Of a DNA stretch of 64,000 nt, positions 46,102 to 54,825 are shown piece by piece; position 1 is the first letter of the stretch; each line of letters begins with the position of its first letter. The DNA lies in the NCBI RefSeq assembly GCF_000701265.1, contig NZ_JNIA01000025.1, positions 62,001-126,000 on the forward strand, in the 5' to 3' direction. This DNA is from Legionella wadsworthii DSM 21896 = ATCC 33877. Lineage in GTDB: Bacteria > Pseudomonadota > Gammaproteobacteria > Legionellales > Legionellaceae. The position numbers and the translations under genes are program-made. Under the pieces are notes generated by a model. That model worked only from the letters and a program-made list of their open reading frames with translations. It had not been told where the DNA came from and did no database searches.

Positions 46102-46755
46102 TTAAGTTACAATGGTGTATATGAACGCTAAAATTACCGTATAAACAAATAAAAGAATAATTTTTACTTCAGCTTTTATCGACACTGTAAAGAAAACGAA
46201 AATTAAGTGAATTAAAAACAAAGTATAAATTATCGTAAAATTGATTCTGCCAGCCATGGTGTAGGAATAATTTCTTAGGAATCCGTCTGGGAAAGCGTTC
46301 AATCGGGTAACGACGGTCGCGATAAGAATAATTAAATAGATTAAATAAATTACGATAGCATACGCGATAAAGAAAATAGGTATTTGAAATTGTTCAGCCT
46401 CTTTTTCTTTATCCAAATATTTAATAAAAATTAATCCAATGAAACAAATAATAACTCCGAAAAAGTTATAGCGAACAAAAGGGGAGCTCAATAATGGAAA
46501 AAAATCAACCTTGGCTAATAAGGACCACTGGTATTCAGCGAATAACGCGAGGAGTAATACAGGAGAAAAGAATGCCGCCTTCAGTAATAATCCCGATTCC
46601 TTTTCTTCTTTCAAAGGCTCAAACAAAGAGCGTGTATAGTTCATATTGTACAAAATAGACCATACAAAGGAACTCAAAAAAATCAAAAAAAATGCGTTAA
46701 TCAGAAATAACAACGACATGGGACTCAACAAAACAGAAAGGAAGTTTTCGTGCAT
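46102..46755 (-). CDS. Inner-membrane protein, about six helices
   Basis: A 217-aa protein with AGGA before the ATG. Hydrophobic segments are clear at LLFLINAFFLIFLSSFVWSI, KAAFFSPVLLLALFAEYQW, YNFFGVIICFIGLIFI, FFIAYAIVIYLIYLIILIAT, FTIIYTLFLIHLIFVFFTV and IILLFVYTVILAFIYTI. Charged residues are few. No family recognised. It is a single gene between two convergent or divergent neighbours. Confidence 0.7.
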   Translation of the reverse strand: MHENFLSVLLSPMSLLFLINAFFLIFLSSFVWSILYNMNYTRSLFEPLKEEKESGLLLKAAFFSPVLLLALFAEYQWSLLAKVDFFPLLSSPFVRYNFFGVIICFIGLIFIKYLDKEKEAEQFQIPIFFIAYAIVIYLIYLIILIATVVTRLNAFPDGFLRNYSYTMAGRINFTIIYTLFLIHLIFVFFTVSIKAEVKIILLFVYTVILAFIYTIVT

Positions 46756-46990
46756 TTCAAATCCTGGAATTCTTTTTTTTTATAATTATAGAATATGTTT
46801 AAATAATTACCTCTTTCAATCTCCACCTTGGCAAATCCTTTATTGAAATTAAAGGGGAATGATGCATTGAAGGAAATGCCTTAAAACTCAGGGTTGTAGA
46901 AAACTTCTTATCGCATTAAGTAAATTTGTGGCATAAATTAACCCAACTAAAAATCGAAATATTCTTCAATAGGAAAAAACATTAATACAT

Positions 46991-47641
46991 TTAAAGTAAA
47001 GGGCAGCAAGGAACCATCACTTCTAAATCTTCAGCTGGTTGTGCGAAATAAAAGCTTAAACTGTTTGGATTTAATCTTTGAGGGTACATGAATTCTTTAT
47101 TACTAAGTAAACGGTTTAACCATGAGGCGTTCATGTTTAGTGATGAGCCATAAAACATATTAATATTGTTTTCAGAAAGTGAGAATGTCACCCCAGCCCA
47201 GGGGTCAAGTAGAAAACCATTTGTAATCACAACTGAATGTTGGATGTCTTCAATATCATAAATCAAGGCAGGGATGTTTTGTTGCCTTAATAATGTCGCT
47301 AAATAAAAAGCTTGATGTTCACAATTACCTCCCCTGCATTCTGCAATGGTATATCTTATGGCGGCGCTGGCATCAAAAAAAAATAATGCTTTTTCCTCCA
47401 TATATTTTGAAATCTTAAATAAAAAAGAGCGGATAATTCCGATTGCATTCATTGCGATACAACTATTTTTATTGTACTGATCCATTCGTGTTTTCACGAT
47501 TTTTTTAGTTAATGGATTAATAACCAATGCGGACGTGCTCGCAATACATTCATCCATTGTCGTTTGTAGCGCTTTCTCTATTTTTGCCTTAAAAAATGAT
47601 TTTTTGCTGGTTTTTAATTTATCATCTTTGAAGAGAGCCAT
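46991..47641 (-). CDS. Transglutaminase-like cysteine protein with CaaX-like C-terminus, effector candidate
   Basis: A 216-aa protein. The ATG at 47641 is preferred to an upstream TTG at 47686. A likely Cys-His-Asp triad is visible: RGGNCEHQAFYLATLLR with Cys107, IQHSVVITNG with His135 and LLDPWAG with Asp146. This order and spacing match transglutaminase-like/arylamine-type cysteine hydrolase folds (GxCxxxA..LLR..GIPA). The N-terminal third is basic and helical. The protein ends in CCPLL, so Cys213 is fourth from the end, as in a CaaX box with Leu last. Host prenylation of Legionella effectors at such motifs is known. A host-membrane-directed cysteine protease, deamidase or transglutaminase is the inferred role. 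Confidence 0.7.
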   Translation of the reverse strand: MALFKDDKLKTSKKSFFKAKIEKALQTTMDECIASTSALVINPLTKKIVKTRMDQYNKNSCIAMNAIGIIRSFLFKISKYMEEKALFFFDASAAIRYTIAECRGGNCEHQAFYLATLLRQQNIPALIYDIEDIQHSVVITNGFLLDPWAGVTFSLSENNINMFYGSSLNMNASWLNRLLSNKEFMYPQRLNPNSLSFYFAQPAEDLEVMVPCCPLL

Positions 47642-47987
47642 CTCCAATTTATCCTTAGAACGATATCCCTGAAGGAGGGAAACCAAATATAATTTAAATA
47701 GAATCTATCTTTTCGAAATTTCATTATCTTTACTCAATCAAATAAACTAAAATCAATTACTTTTCCTGCAACTTACAATGAGTTATTATTAGGCACTATG
47801 ACTATCTTAACTATTTGTAAAGCAAACTGACAATCAAGAAATGATAAATAATTAAACTGGAAAATCAGTTATGCACGATCAGTCTATTATTTTTACACTT
47901 ACGAAAGGACATCGAATTAAATAATGATGTTGACCATAGAATGGAATACCCCCGGGTACATATGTCTAACTAAATGAGAGAGGGAGA
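47642..47987. other. Divergent intergenic region, no gene seen
   Basis: About 345 AT-rich bases between divergent genes. It contains promoters for both by position, but I saw no clear box, hairpin or ORF. Confidence 0.35.
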
Positions 47988-48812
47988 ATGGGCATTTTTA
48001 AGGAAATAACAGAACATTATTGTCAAAAAATACTGGACACGTATTTAGAAGAGACTGGAAAAAAACTATACCCTGGTTATGAAGCCGAATTAGTTGTTCA
48101 AAGAAATGATTTTGCTAAATGTTTCATTAAAGAAATAAAAGAAATTGAAATAAAAGGCGATGATTACCTCCATTATTTCGATCAGATTATAAAAGATGCA
48201 AATGCCGCTTTAAAAAAAGTTAAAGAAGCGGTAGCCGAACACAACAGAGAACTAAAAAAAGAATTCACCACCGATCTTTATGAAAGTTTTTTCACTGTGA
48301 GTTTAATTAATTTCATTAATGCTGTACGTGAACTTTATAAAAAAAGTGACACATTAGTTACCGAAATCAATGATTCCGCCGAATTCTGTGATAATCGGGA
48401 AATTCCCTGGATTAACCAGTTTTCCTATGTCTTATATCAATACATTCTGAACAAAGAGTTTGATATTGCCACTAAAAAAGTGGAACGAGATATTTTTAAT
48501 GCAAAAAAAGAAATGATTCTAAAATACATCCAGAATGCATTTAGCCTTTATCATCGATTTGAAAAGAAAGAAGATAATGAAGAATATCAGACGTTAATGA
48601 AGTTATTGTTATCGAGTATGGCATCCGAAGAAAAAGGCATCCAACGGCGTAAATCGGATGAAAATAGTTCAGGCTATATGTCTTATCTTTCTCATAGTTT
48701 TTATAAAGCTTCTGAAAAAATAATTGGAAAAAACCTACTAGGTCAAAAAATTGATTTTTTAGTCACTGAATTTGATGAACGCGTAGCAACTAGCGGACTT
48801 GCATATACCTAA
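47988..48812 (+). CDS. Helical protein of unknown function, effector candidate
   Basis: A 274-aa protein with AGGGAGA directly before the ATG. Nearly all helical and strongly charged (KEIKEIEIKGDDYLHYFDQ, IFNAKKEMILKYIQNAF). No signal peptide, no membrane helix and no recognised catalytic motif. Similar architecture to the protein at 44081. Its neighbours on one side are effector-like, on the other the inositol block. Confidence 0.65.
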   Translation: MGIFKEITEHYCQKILDTYLEETGKKLYPGYEAELVVQRNDFAKCFIKEIKEIEIKGDDYLHYFDQIIKDANAALKKVKEAVAEHNRELKKEFTTDLYESFFTVSLINFINAVRELYKKSDTLVTEINDSAEFCDNREIPWINQFSYVLYQYILNKEFDIATKKVERDIFNAKKEMILKYIQNAFSLYHRFEKKEDNEEYQTLMKLLLSSMASEEKGIQRRKSDENSSGYMSYLSHSFYKASEKIIGKNLLGQKIDFLVTEFDERVATSGLAYT

Positions 48813-48943
48813 TTTTCTCTAACGATGGATATTTACTACTTTAAGCTGCTGCAGCAATTCATCTAATAGGTTCTGTTGCTAAATAACAGGATCAAATTTA
48901 GTTTTGCGGCAGCTTTTATCCAAATCCATATCCGCTTCACTCA

Positions 48944-50302
48944 TTAAGGAATTTCTTCATAAGTTCTATCCAGATTGAAATCATAATAATCCAGCCCCAA
49001 GTGGGTTATTAGATCTTCACTCATCATGTGACGTAGGGTATTCTGCAGTTTAATAAGCTGCTTAAACACATCATGGACGGGAGTAAGTCCCACTGCTGTT
49101 TGAGGAGACTTAAAATAAAAGGACAACCACTCCTGAATTCCAGACATTCCAGCTCTTTTTGCAAGGTCTATAAATAGAGCAAGATCCAGGACTACAGGTG
49201 CGGCCAATATGGAGTCTCTGCATAAAAAATTAATTTTAATCTGCATGGGATAGCCAAGCCATCCAAAAATATCAATATTATCCCAGCTTTCTTTATTATC
49301 TCCATGGGGCGGATAATAATTAATACTGATTTTGTGGTACATATTACTGTAGAGCTCTGGATTTAAATCCGGTTGCAATATCTCTTCTAAAACATTTAGT
49401 TTTGAGATTTCTTTCGTCCTGAAATTATCAGGATGATCCAGGACTAATCCATCGCTATTCCCCAATATATTGGAAGAAAACCATCCTCTAATACCTAATG
49501 CCCTCGCCTGCAGACCAGGAGCTACAATAGTTTTCATCAGAGTTTGCCCTGTTTTAAAATCTTTACCGCCAATGGGTGTTGAAGTATATTTTGCCAGTTC
49601 AATTAGAGCAGGGATGTCACAAGTTAGATTAGGCGCCCCATTTAAGAAAGGAACACCTGATTTTATTGCCGCGTAAGCATAAATCATTGAAGGACTTATC
49701 GCAGGATGATTATTTTTTAATCCTTCTTCAAATCGTTCTAAAGTGGTATGGACTTGAGAGGATTCAAGGTATTTTTCTGTAGAGGCACACCATATCATGA
49801 CCACCCGTGAGCAATCATTTTTTATCCGGAAATGTTCGATGTCGCTCATTAACTCTTTGGCTAAATCATAGTAGCAGGATGTATTTTTTATATGATTTCC
49901 TTGAATATTTTGGACGTAAGCACTATTGAAGACCGCTTTCATTGGGCGTATCACATCTAAATCTTCTTTTAATAGATGAAGTAAATTGTGTTCTAAAACG
50001 CCCGCCCGCATCGCGGTTTCATATACACTTTCATCCCGAATATCCCAACCGCCAAACACTAAGTCTTGTATCAGAGCAAGCGGAACAAAATCCTTTATCA
50101 GGGGTTGATTATTCTCAGTCCGTTTCCCCAGTCGAATCGTCCCCATTTGCGTTAATGAACCGATAGGTAAAGCCAATTGCTTTTTTATGGCCTCAACACC
50201 AGTGATAAGCGTTGTAGCCACTGCTCCTAAACCAGGAATCAATACACCCAGTTTTCCCTTGGGTTCTTCTATTTGATACCTTTCTTTTTCTTCCTTTAAC
50301 AT
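48944..50302 (-). CDS. ino1: Inositol-3-phosphate synthase (myo-inositol-1-phosphate synthase)
   Basis: A 452-aa enzyme that converts glucose-6-phosphate to inositol-3-phosphate with NAD. Family marks: VLIPGLGAVATTLITGVEA (NAD loop), FGGWDIRDESVYETAMRAGVL, IPFLNG-like VPFLNGAPNLTCDIPALIELA, PIGGKDFKTGQT (phosphate-binding Lys) and ILGNSDGLVLDHPDNF. AAGGA precedes the ATG. It starts three bases after the histidine phosphatase gene and is the last gene of the minus-strand series. The enzyme is not universal in gammaproteobacteria, so the organism can probably make myo-inositol. Confidence 0.92.
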   Translation of the reverse strand: MLKEEKERYQIEEPKGKLGVLIPGLGAVATTLITGVEAIKKQLALPIGSLTQMGTIRLGKRTENNQPLIKDFVPLALIQDLVFGGWDIRDESVYETAMRAGVLEHNLLHLLKEDLDVIRPMKAVFNSAYVQNIQGNHIKNTSCYYDLAKELMSDIEHFRIKNDCSRVVMIWCASTEKYLESSQVHTTLERFEEGLKNNHPAISPSMIYAYAAIKSGVPFLNGAPNLTCDIPALIELAKYTSTPIGGKDFKTGQTLMKTIVAPGLQARALGIRGWFSSNILGNSDGLVLDHPDNFRTKEISKLNVLEEILQPDLNPELYSNMYHKISINYYPPHGDNKESWDNIDIFGWLGYPMQIKINFLCRDSILAAPVVLDLALFIDLAKRAGMSGIQEWLSFYFKSPQTAVGLTPVHDVFKQLIKLQNTLRHMMSEDLITHLGLDYYDFNLDRTYEEIP

Positions 50303-50305
50303 AAG

Positions 50306-50917
50306 TCATATCCTTTCTGGTTTTATTTCTCCGGAATCATTCAACAAAAAAATACGTGCAGAATGCTCATCAACCCCAATCCAGCTGACAGAGGCTGGAC
50401 TAATCTCAATACGGTGAAACATGTCTAAATGAATGCCTGCATAATAAGCAACTGCAGATTTGATCAAATCTGCATGGGTTACTATTGCAATCATTTCTTG
50501 TGTATGTTTGATAAATAATTTTTCCATTCCTGAAATCATGCGATACTGGGCCTCAAGCATTGATTCTCCACCAGGAATACGGCAAAAACTTCTGAATTGG
50601 TTGAATTGGCGAAAATGGGATGAGCTTTCAAGTTCATCTATTTTCCTATTGGTCCATTCCCCATATTGCAGATCGGTGAACTCGTTCATGATGATATTTT
50701 TTAAATGAAGAATTTTTGCCAATGGCTCTGCAGTTTCTATTGCTCTCTCCAGAGGACTGCTGTAGATGGCAGATATGGGAAGTCCTGCAAGACGTAATGC
50801 CAGTTTGTCTGCTTGAAACCGGCCTTCAGTATTTAATGAAAGACCCTGCAAACGCCCAGCGAGCACTTTCCCTACTGCATCGTTCATTCCATGGCGTATC
50901 AGAAGAAAATTGGTCAT
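50306..50917 (-). CDS. Histidine phosphatase, possible inositol-phosphate phosphatase
   Basis: A 203-aa member of the phosphoglycerate mutase-like superfamily. FLLIRHGMND holds the catalytic His; later SSPLERAIETAEPLA and IVTHADLIKSAV carry the second conserved His and Arg/Glu. The start at 50917 is set by AGGAGG just upstream; 22 open residues before it are rejected. It is three bases before ino1, so its likely substrate is inositol phosphate: this would give free inositol without a classical IMPase. That assignment is inference from context. Confidence 0.8.
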   Translation of the reverse strand: MTNFLLIRHGMNDAVGKVLAGRLQGLSLNTEGRFQADKLALRLAGLPISAIYSSPLERAIETAEPLAKILHLKNIIMNEFTDLQYGEWTNRKIDELESSSHFRQFNQFRSFCRIPGGESMLEAQYRMISGMEKLFIKHTQEMIAIVTHADLIKSAVAYYAGIHLDMFHRIEISPASVSWIGVDEHSARIFLLNDSGEIKPERI

Positions 50918-50998
50918 AGTGCCTCCTGAAAACGGCACGATTACGTGCCTTGCATCCTGACCTTCTTTTTCGCAGGATGCCAATAGGATCCTTGAGAA

Positions 50999-51886
50999 TT
51001 AATTGGCATAGCGTTTAATCATCTTCACGCAAAAATCAGAAAACTCTTCAATTTTTTGAGGCGGGCTCGTATGATGCGGCTGAATACCTCTAGATTCCGG
51101 CGTAAAACAGAAGGTCACCGTCAGATCAAACTCTTGAAGTGCACTCATCATTTTGTCCAACCATTTTTCTCCCCCAGGCTTCAGATAATCCGACCAACTT
51201 AATCCTGTCCGCACACTTTTCACCCCCAATCTCCTCAACCAGCTTACTGCGTCTTCAAGTCGATGATCGTCAAAGTGAAACCATTGGCAGATACCTAAAG
51301 CGGGCGTGTAATCCGCAAATTTTCGTAGTGCGAGCTTGGGTTCGCCATTTTCTTTTAATAAACCCATATAGAAATGGCGGTAATAAGACGATCCTTCCGC
51401 TTCCTTGTGACGTGTGGTTGCCTCCCAAGCTTTCGGTAAATCATATAAGCTATACCAATGTATTTTTCCCACACGACCAATCAGCAATTCAGCAGTACGA
51501 ATGAGCCCGAATTCCTGCACCTCTTCCGCTCCGAAAGAAGAAACGCCAGCTTCAGTTACCCACACAGGCAAATCAACAACAGCCTCAATTTCTGATATTT
51601 TTTCTTTCCATTGATGAATTGACCAATTATTCCAGTCCAGAGGAAAACCATGCACCCCTACCGCATCGAGATTTTCCAATACACCTAAATGGTTCATTCG
51701 CTGGATAAATAAGGGATCTATGGGGGAAATACCTCCCAAAACTCTGAGTATTCCCGGATTTTCAGCTTTTACTGCTTCAGCGGCCATCTTTACCATATTG
51801 GCGTAGATAATCCAGTCGGGATCTAATTGAAAATCCCAATGAGACTTATTATTTGCTTCATTCCAAAATTTAACTGCTTCAATCAT
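50999..51886 (-). CDS. Glycoside hydrolase clan A-like protein with apparently permuted order
   Basis: A 295-aa protein, start set by AGGAAG before the ATG at 51886. It begins at once with EAVKFWNEANNKSHWDF, where WNE resembles the acid/base motif (strand 4) of clan A glycosidases. Next come LGGISPIDP, AVGVHGFPLDW and PVWVTEAGVSSFG, resembling the nucleophile strand 7, then IHWYSLYDLP (strand 8). Only then does QWFHFDDHRLEDAVSWLRRLGVKSVRTGLSW appear in two parts, with VTFCFTPE, looking like barrel strands 1-3. So the usual N-terminal half follows the C-terminal half. No signal peptide. It may act on an inositol-linked sugar made by the neighbouring genes. Confidence 0.7.
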   Translation of the reverse strand: MIEAVKFWNEANNKSHWDFQLDPDWIIYANMVKMAAEAVKAENPGILRVLGGISPIDPLFIQRMNHLGVLENLDAVGVHGFPLDWNNWSIHQWKEKISEIEAVVDLPVWVTEAGVSSFGAEEVQEFGLIRTAELLIGRVGKIHWYSLYDLPKAWEATTRHKEAEGSSYYRHFYMGLLKENGEPKLALRKFADYTPALGICQWFHFDDHRLEDAVSWLRRLGVKSVRTGLSWSDYLKPGGEKWLDKMMSALQEFDLTVTFCFTPESRGIQPHHTSPPQKIEEFSDFCVKMIKRYAN

Positions 51887-52062
51887 ATAATACTTCCTTT
51901 TACGTACAGCGCAGCGCATCCATTAAACCTGCCGCAATCTGTCAATTTATCCTATAGGATTAATGAGGTAATTTATATTTGCTTTTTATAACTAGTCACT
52001 TAAGGTTTTTCATTAATATCAACAGGTTTTCACTAGAGAACACTTGTACTTTACCTGATGTA

Positions 52063-53475
52063 TTAATTCTCTGGAGGATGTTTGCTGTGCCGCAGTATCA
52101 TCTTCACTAATTTACCGAAAATACCTCTTTGGTACGTTAAACCATCATAAATGACCACCGACATTTTTGCCCAAATGATATAGAGCTGAGGGAAATTTAG
52201 TTTACTGGATACCCAAAATATCCTATGGCTCCATTTGGAAATGAAATAGCGCATGCGATAGATTAATTTGCGCTTGAAGGAAAGATTCTTTGCGCCAGGC
52301 GCTACGCGTTTGTGCAGCATTTCTTTCATACGCGCGTGAGACAACCTGTACGCGAGCCCTTCTCGTCGCTGCCTTAGACCTGCTGCTTGTGTATCCCCTA
52401 CGAATTCCCCATTCACCGCATCAAGATGCAATCGTTTCTCTTTAATGCCTTCCGCGATCATTTGTTCTATTTCCAAAGAGCGTGTTACCACTACATTGTT
52501 TCCCATACCTTCCGAAGAATAGGGCTCAACCCATGCATCCCCAAAAGATATGTCCGCTGTTTCCGCAGTGACATCATCACAGTAATTACATGCAGAGTTC
52601 ATAAAAAAACCTGCACCCCAATCCCCATCGACCAAATGCCACCAATCTTTATTCACCTTGGTGCCATCCTTCAAAGTGAACATTGTATTGTACCAATTTG
52701 CAGGACGATCTGGATTTTTATAGCGAAAATCTATCTCCTGAATCAAATCTACAGGTACATTCATTTGTGTTGCCATACTCTCGATAAACCGAGAACTTTT
52801 CATATGGCCGCAGAATAACCCAAGTGTATATATGATGCGCTCTTTAAAAAGCGGGTCTTCTTGCCTCAATAGCTGTATTGCCTTAATAAAGCAAGGGATA
52901 CCCACCACTGCATACCGACCTGGCTGAGAACGGATGATTTGCAACACTTCAGAAAGATCAGTCGGATAATATCTAGACTTAGCTCCTTCCCTGACTTCTT
53001 GTTCAGTTCTCGAAATTCTGTATCGAAAAAATCTTTCTCCTGGTTCATGCTGCTCTTTAACGGCAACTACGTGGGCAACCCCATCGATAAGACCTTTTTT
53101 CAGTAGTTCGGTAGCCATCCAACTGACCATCCCTCCCGAACTTCCCTGCAGGCGAAAGTCTTGCTCTGCCACAGAGCCAACAAATGCCTTTTGAAAATAT
53201 CCCGAAGCGTCGCAATAGAGGGAATCAGCAGAGAAAATTTTTTGCGCAAGCTCATTTTCACTTTGAGACACTGGAGAGAACGGACATGTTTTATTAAATC
53301 TTTCGTCAGGTTCATTGAGCCACTCTTCGGGTCCTTTGGGTATGAGTTGTCCATAACGATCAAATCCTATTTTTGCTTCAGGAATGCCTGACAAAGCAAC
53401 ACAACAGCCGCAACCAATACACAGACCCTCCTCAATCAATTTTTTAGGGCTTACCCGTTTATTGGAATAGTCCAT
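52063..53475 (-). CDS. FrhB-family iron-sulfur flavoprotein (coenzyme F420 hydrogenase beta subunit-like)
   Basis: A 470-aa protein. CIGCGCC near residue 19 and the cysteines of NSACNYCDD suggest Fe-S binding. GSSGGMVSWMATELLKKG and YAVVGIPCFIKAIQLL are hallmarks of the FrhB/FdhB N- and C-terminal domains, and IYTLGLFCGHMKS follows. Relatives occur in polysaccharide clusters beside pyruvyl transferases, where their role is unknown. It starts one base after the pyruvyl transferase-like gene's stop, so the two are co-transcribed. No F420 pathway is implied. Confidence 0.82.
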   Translation of the reverse strand: MDYSNKRVSPKKLIEEGLCIGCGCCVALSGIPEAKIGFDRYGQLIPKGPEEWLNEPDERFNKTCPFSPVSQSENELAQKIFSADSLYCDASGYFQKAFVGSVAEQDFRLQGSSGGMVSWMATELLKKGLIDGVAHVVAVKEQHEPGERFFRYRISRTEQEVREGAKSRYYPTDLSEVLQIIRSQPGRYAVVGIPCFIKAIQLLRQEDPLFKERIIYTLGLFCGHMKSSRFIESMATQMNVPVDLIQEIDFRYKNPDRPANWYNTMFTLKDGTKVNKDWWHLVDGDWGAGFFMNSACNYCDDVTAETADISFGDAWVEPYSSEGMGNNVVVTRSLEIEQMIAEGIKEKRLHLDAVNGEFVGDTQAAGLRQRREGLAYRLSHARMKEMLHKRVAPGAKNLSFKRKLIYRMRYFISKWSHRIFWVSSKLNFPQLYIIWAKMSVVIYDGLTYQRGIFGKLVKMILRHSKHPPEN

Positions 53476-53476
53476 A

Positions 53477-54550
53477 TTAAACCTTTAATGCCTCATCAAG
53501 AAAGGCATTAGATACTGCCTTTAAGAATTCTATTTTATGAATCATTTTTTCTTCAGGTAGATTACTGAGCAAACCATTGAAAACCGTTGAGGGAGTATGG
53601 TTGTAGACAATGTGGTTTTCACCGTCTAGTAACTCCATCAAACACAGCAATTTGATGCTGCGATAAGAAGTGGGTTCACAAATAAAAGGTTTATTATTCC
53701 TCAAAGCAAAAATACAACCATGGAAAAAATTGGTGGCTACTGCTTTTGCTTTAGCCATAAATAATGCAAAATCATTGGGATTGGCCGTTATCCATTGCTT
53801 ATCAGCCCAATCATTACGATACCCAATACTTATGAGTGTCATATTTTTTTGTTTTGCCCACTTTCGCAACTTTGCTATAAAAGAATTGGAGAAATGATGA
53901 CCATATATGGCAATAAAGTTATCTTGCAAAACCGCCGTTTTGCCTCCATCGATTTCTAAAGGAAAAACCAAACACGGGTCCAGTACAATTTCCGGATTAA
54001 AATTTAATGCATGTCGAAAAATAGCCTGCGCATTCTCATCTCGTACGGAAATTTGGTCTAAATTTTTTAGCTGTTCTATCCAGTAAGGCTCCAATCCATT
54101 CCAGGCACTGTAGTTTCCAAAACTTGCGGCATAAGAGATAATTCGCTTGGCGAATAATCCTTCTCCAAAAAATATCGGGATTTTTCCATACCAAGGATGG
54201 GTCAAATTCCACACCTCATCACTGCCTATGACGATCACATCATACGCCTTCATCTCTTCAGGCTTGTTGATATTAAACGGAGACGACAGTGGCAGTGATT
54301 GGAAAGCACGAAAGAAACCCTGTATTTTTTCTCGGTACAGAGGATAATCGGCTCGGTTTAATTGAGTGGGAAGGAGAGGGCGATAAGCGCATTTCAATTC
54401 CGCAATATTGATACTTGTTGAATGGTGGTCTAGAATCGTGACCTCATGTCCACGAGCCTGCAGTCCTTTAATCAAACATTTGGCTTGCCAATAACTTCCA
54501 TAATTGATGCATTTATGGAATGTAAGAATTCCTATATTTAAGCTTTCCAT
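53477..54550 (-). CDS. Polysaccharide pyruvyl transferase-family protein
   Basis: A 357-aa cytoplasmic protein. NIGILTFHKCINYGSYWQAKCLIKGL is split between the strand and helix of the N-terminal domain; the family signature YDVIVIGSDEVWNLTHPW follows. ISVRDENAQAIFRHA and the His-containing ATNFFHGCIFALRNNKPFI in the second half also match. Such enzymes add pyruvate ketals to sugars in exopolysaccharides or cell-wall polymers; some members are glycosyl modifiers of unknown type. It is first in a tight pair with the FrhB-like gene. Confidence 0.82.
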   Translation of the reverse strand: MESLNIGILTFHKCINYGSYWQAKCLIKGLQARGHEVTILDHHSTSINIAELKCAYRPLLPTQLNRADYPLYREKIQGFFRAFQSLPLSSPFNINKPEEMKAYDVIVIGSDEVWNLTHPWYGKIPIFFGEGLFAKRIISYAASFGNYSAWNGLEPYWIEQLKNLDQISVRDENAQAIFRHALNFNPEIVLDPCLVFPLEIDGGKTAVLQDNFIAIYGHHFSNSFIAKLRKWAKQKNMTLISIGYRNDWADKQWITANPNDFALFMAKAKAVATNFFHGCIFALRNNKPFICEPTSYRSIKLLCLMELLDGENHIVYNHTPSTVFNGLLSNLPEEKMIHKIEFLKAVSNAFLDEALKV

Positions 54551-54825
54551 ATCACTTTTTTATTGTGAGATCTTGGTTTATTTCATCTGAAATAGTACCA
54601 AACACGAGATTAGATAGAAAAAAAACAGGATAATATGTCTTTAGCTCAATATCTGAAATTCATAAAAACCTTTTTTGAGTCCTCATTTACCTTGAGCGCT
54701 ATGGAGGAAAATAAGTGAATCAAAGCATTAAAATCTTGTATCGTGTATTTTTATAAGGAGGACATGTTTTAATCCTGTTCAACTTTGTGGAAGTAGGGCC
54801 GTATTTGTGAGTGAATAATCCATCA

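Noticed and set aside
52063-53475. Evidence for F420-dependent hydrogen metabolism
   Set aside because: Only a distant FrhB-family protein is present, with no hydrogenase or F420 genes; such proteins are common in polysaccharide loci.
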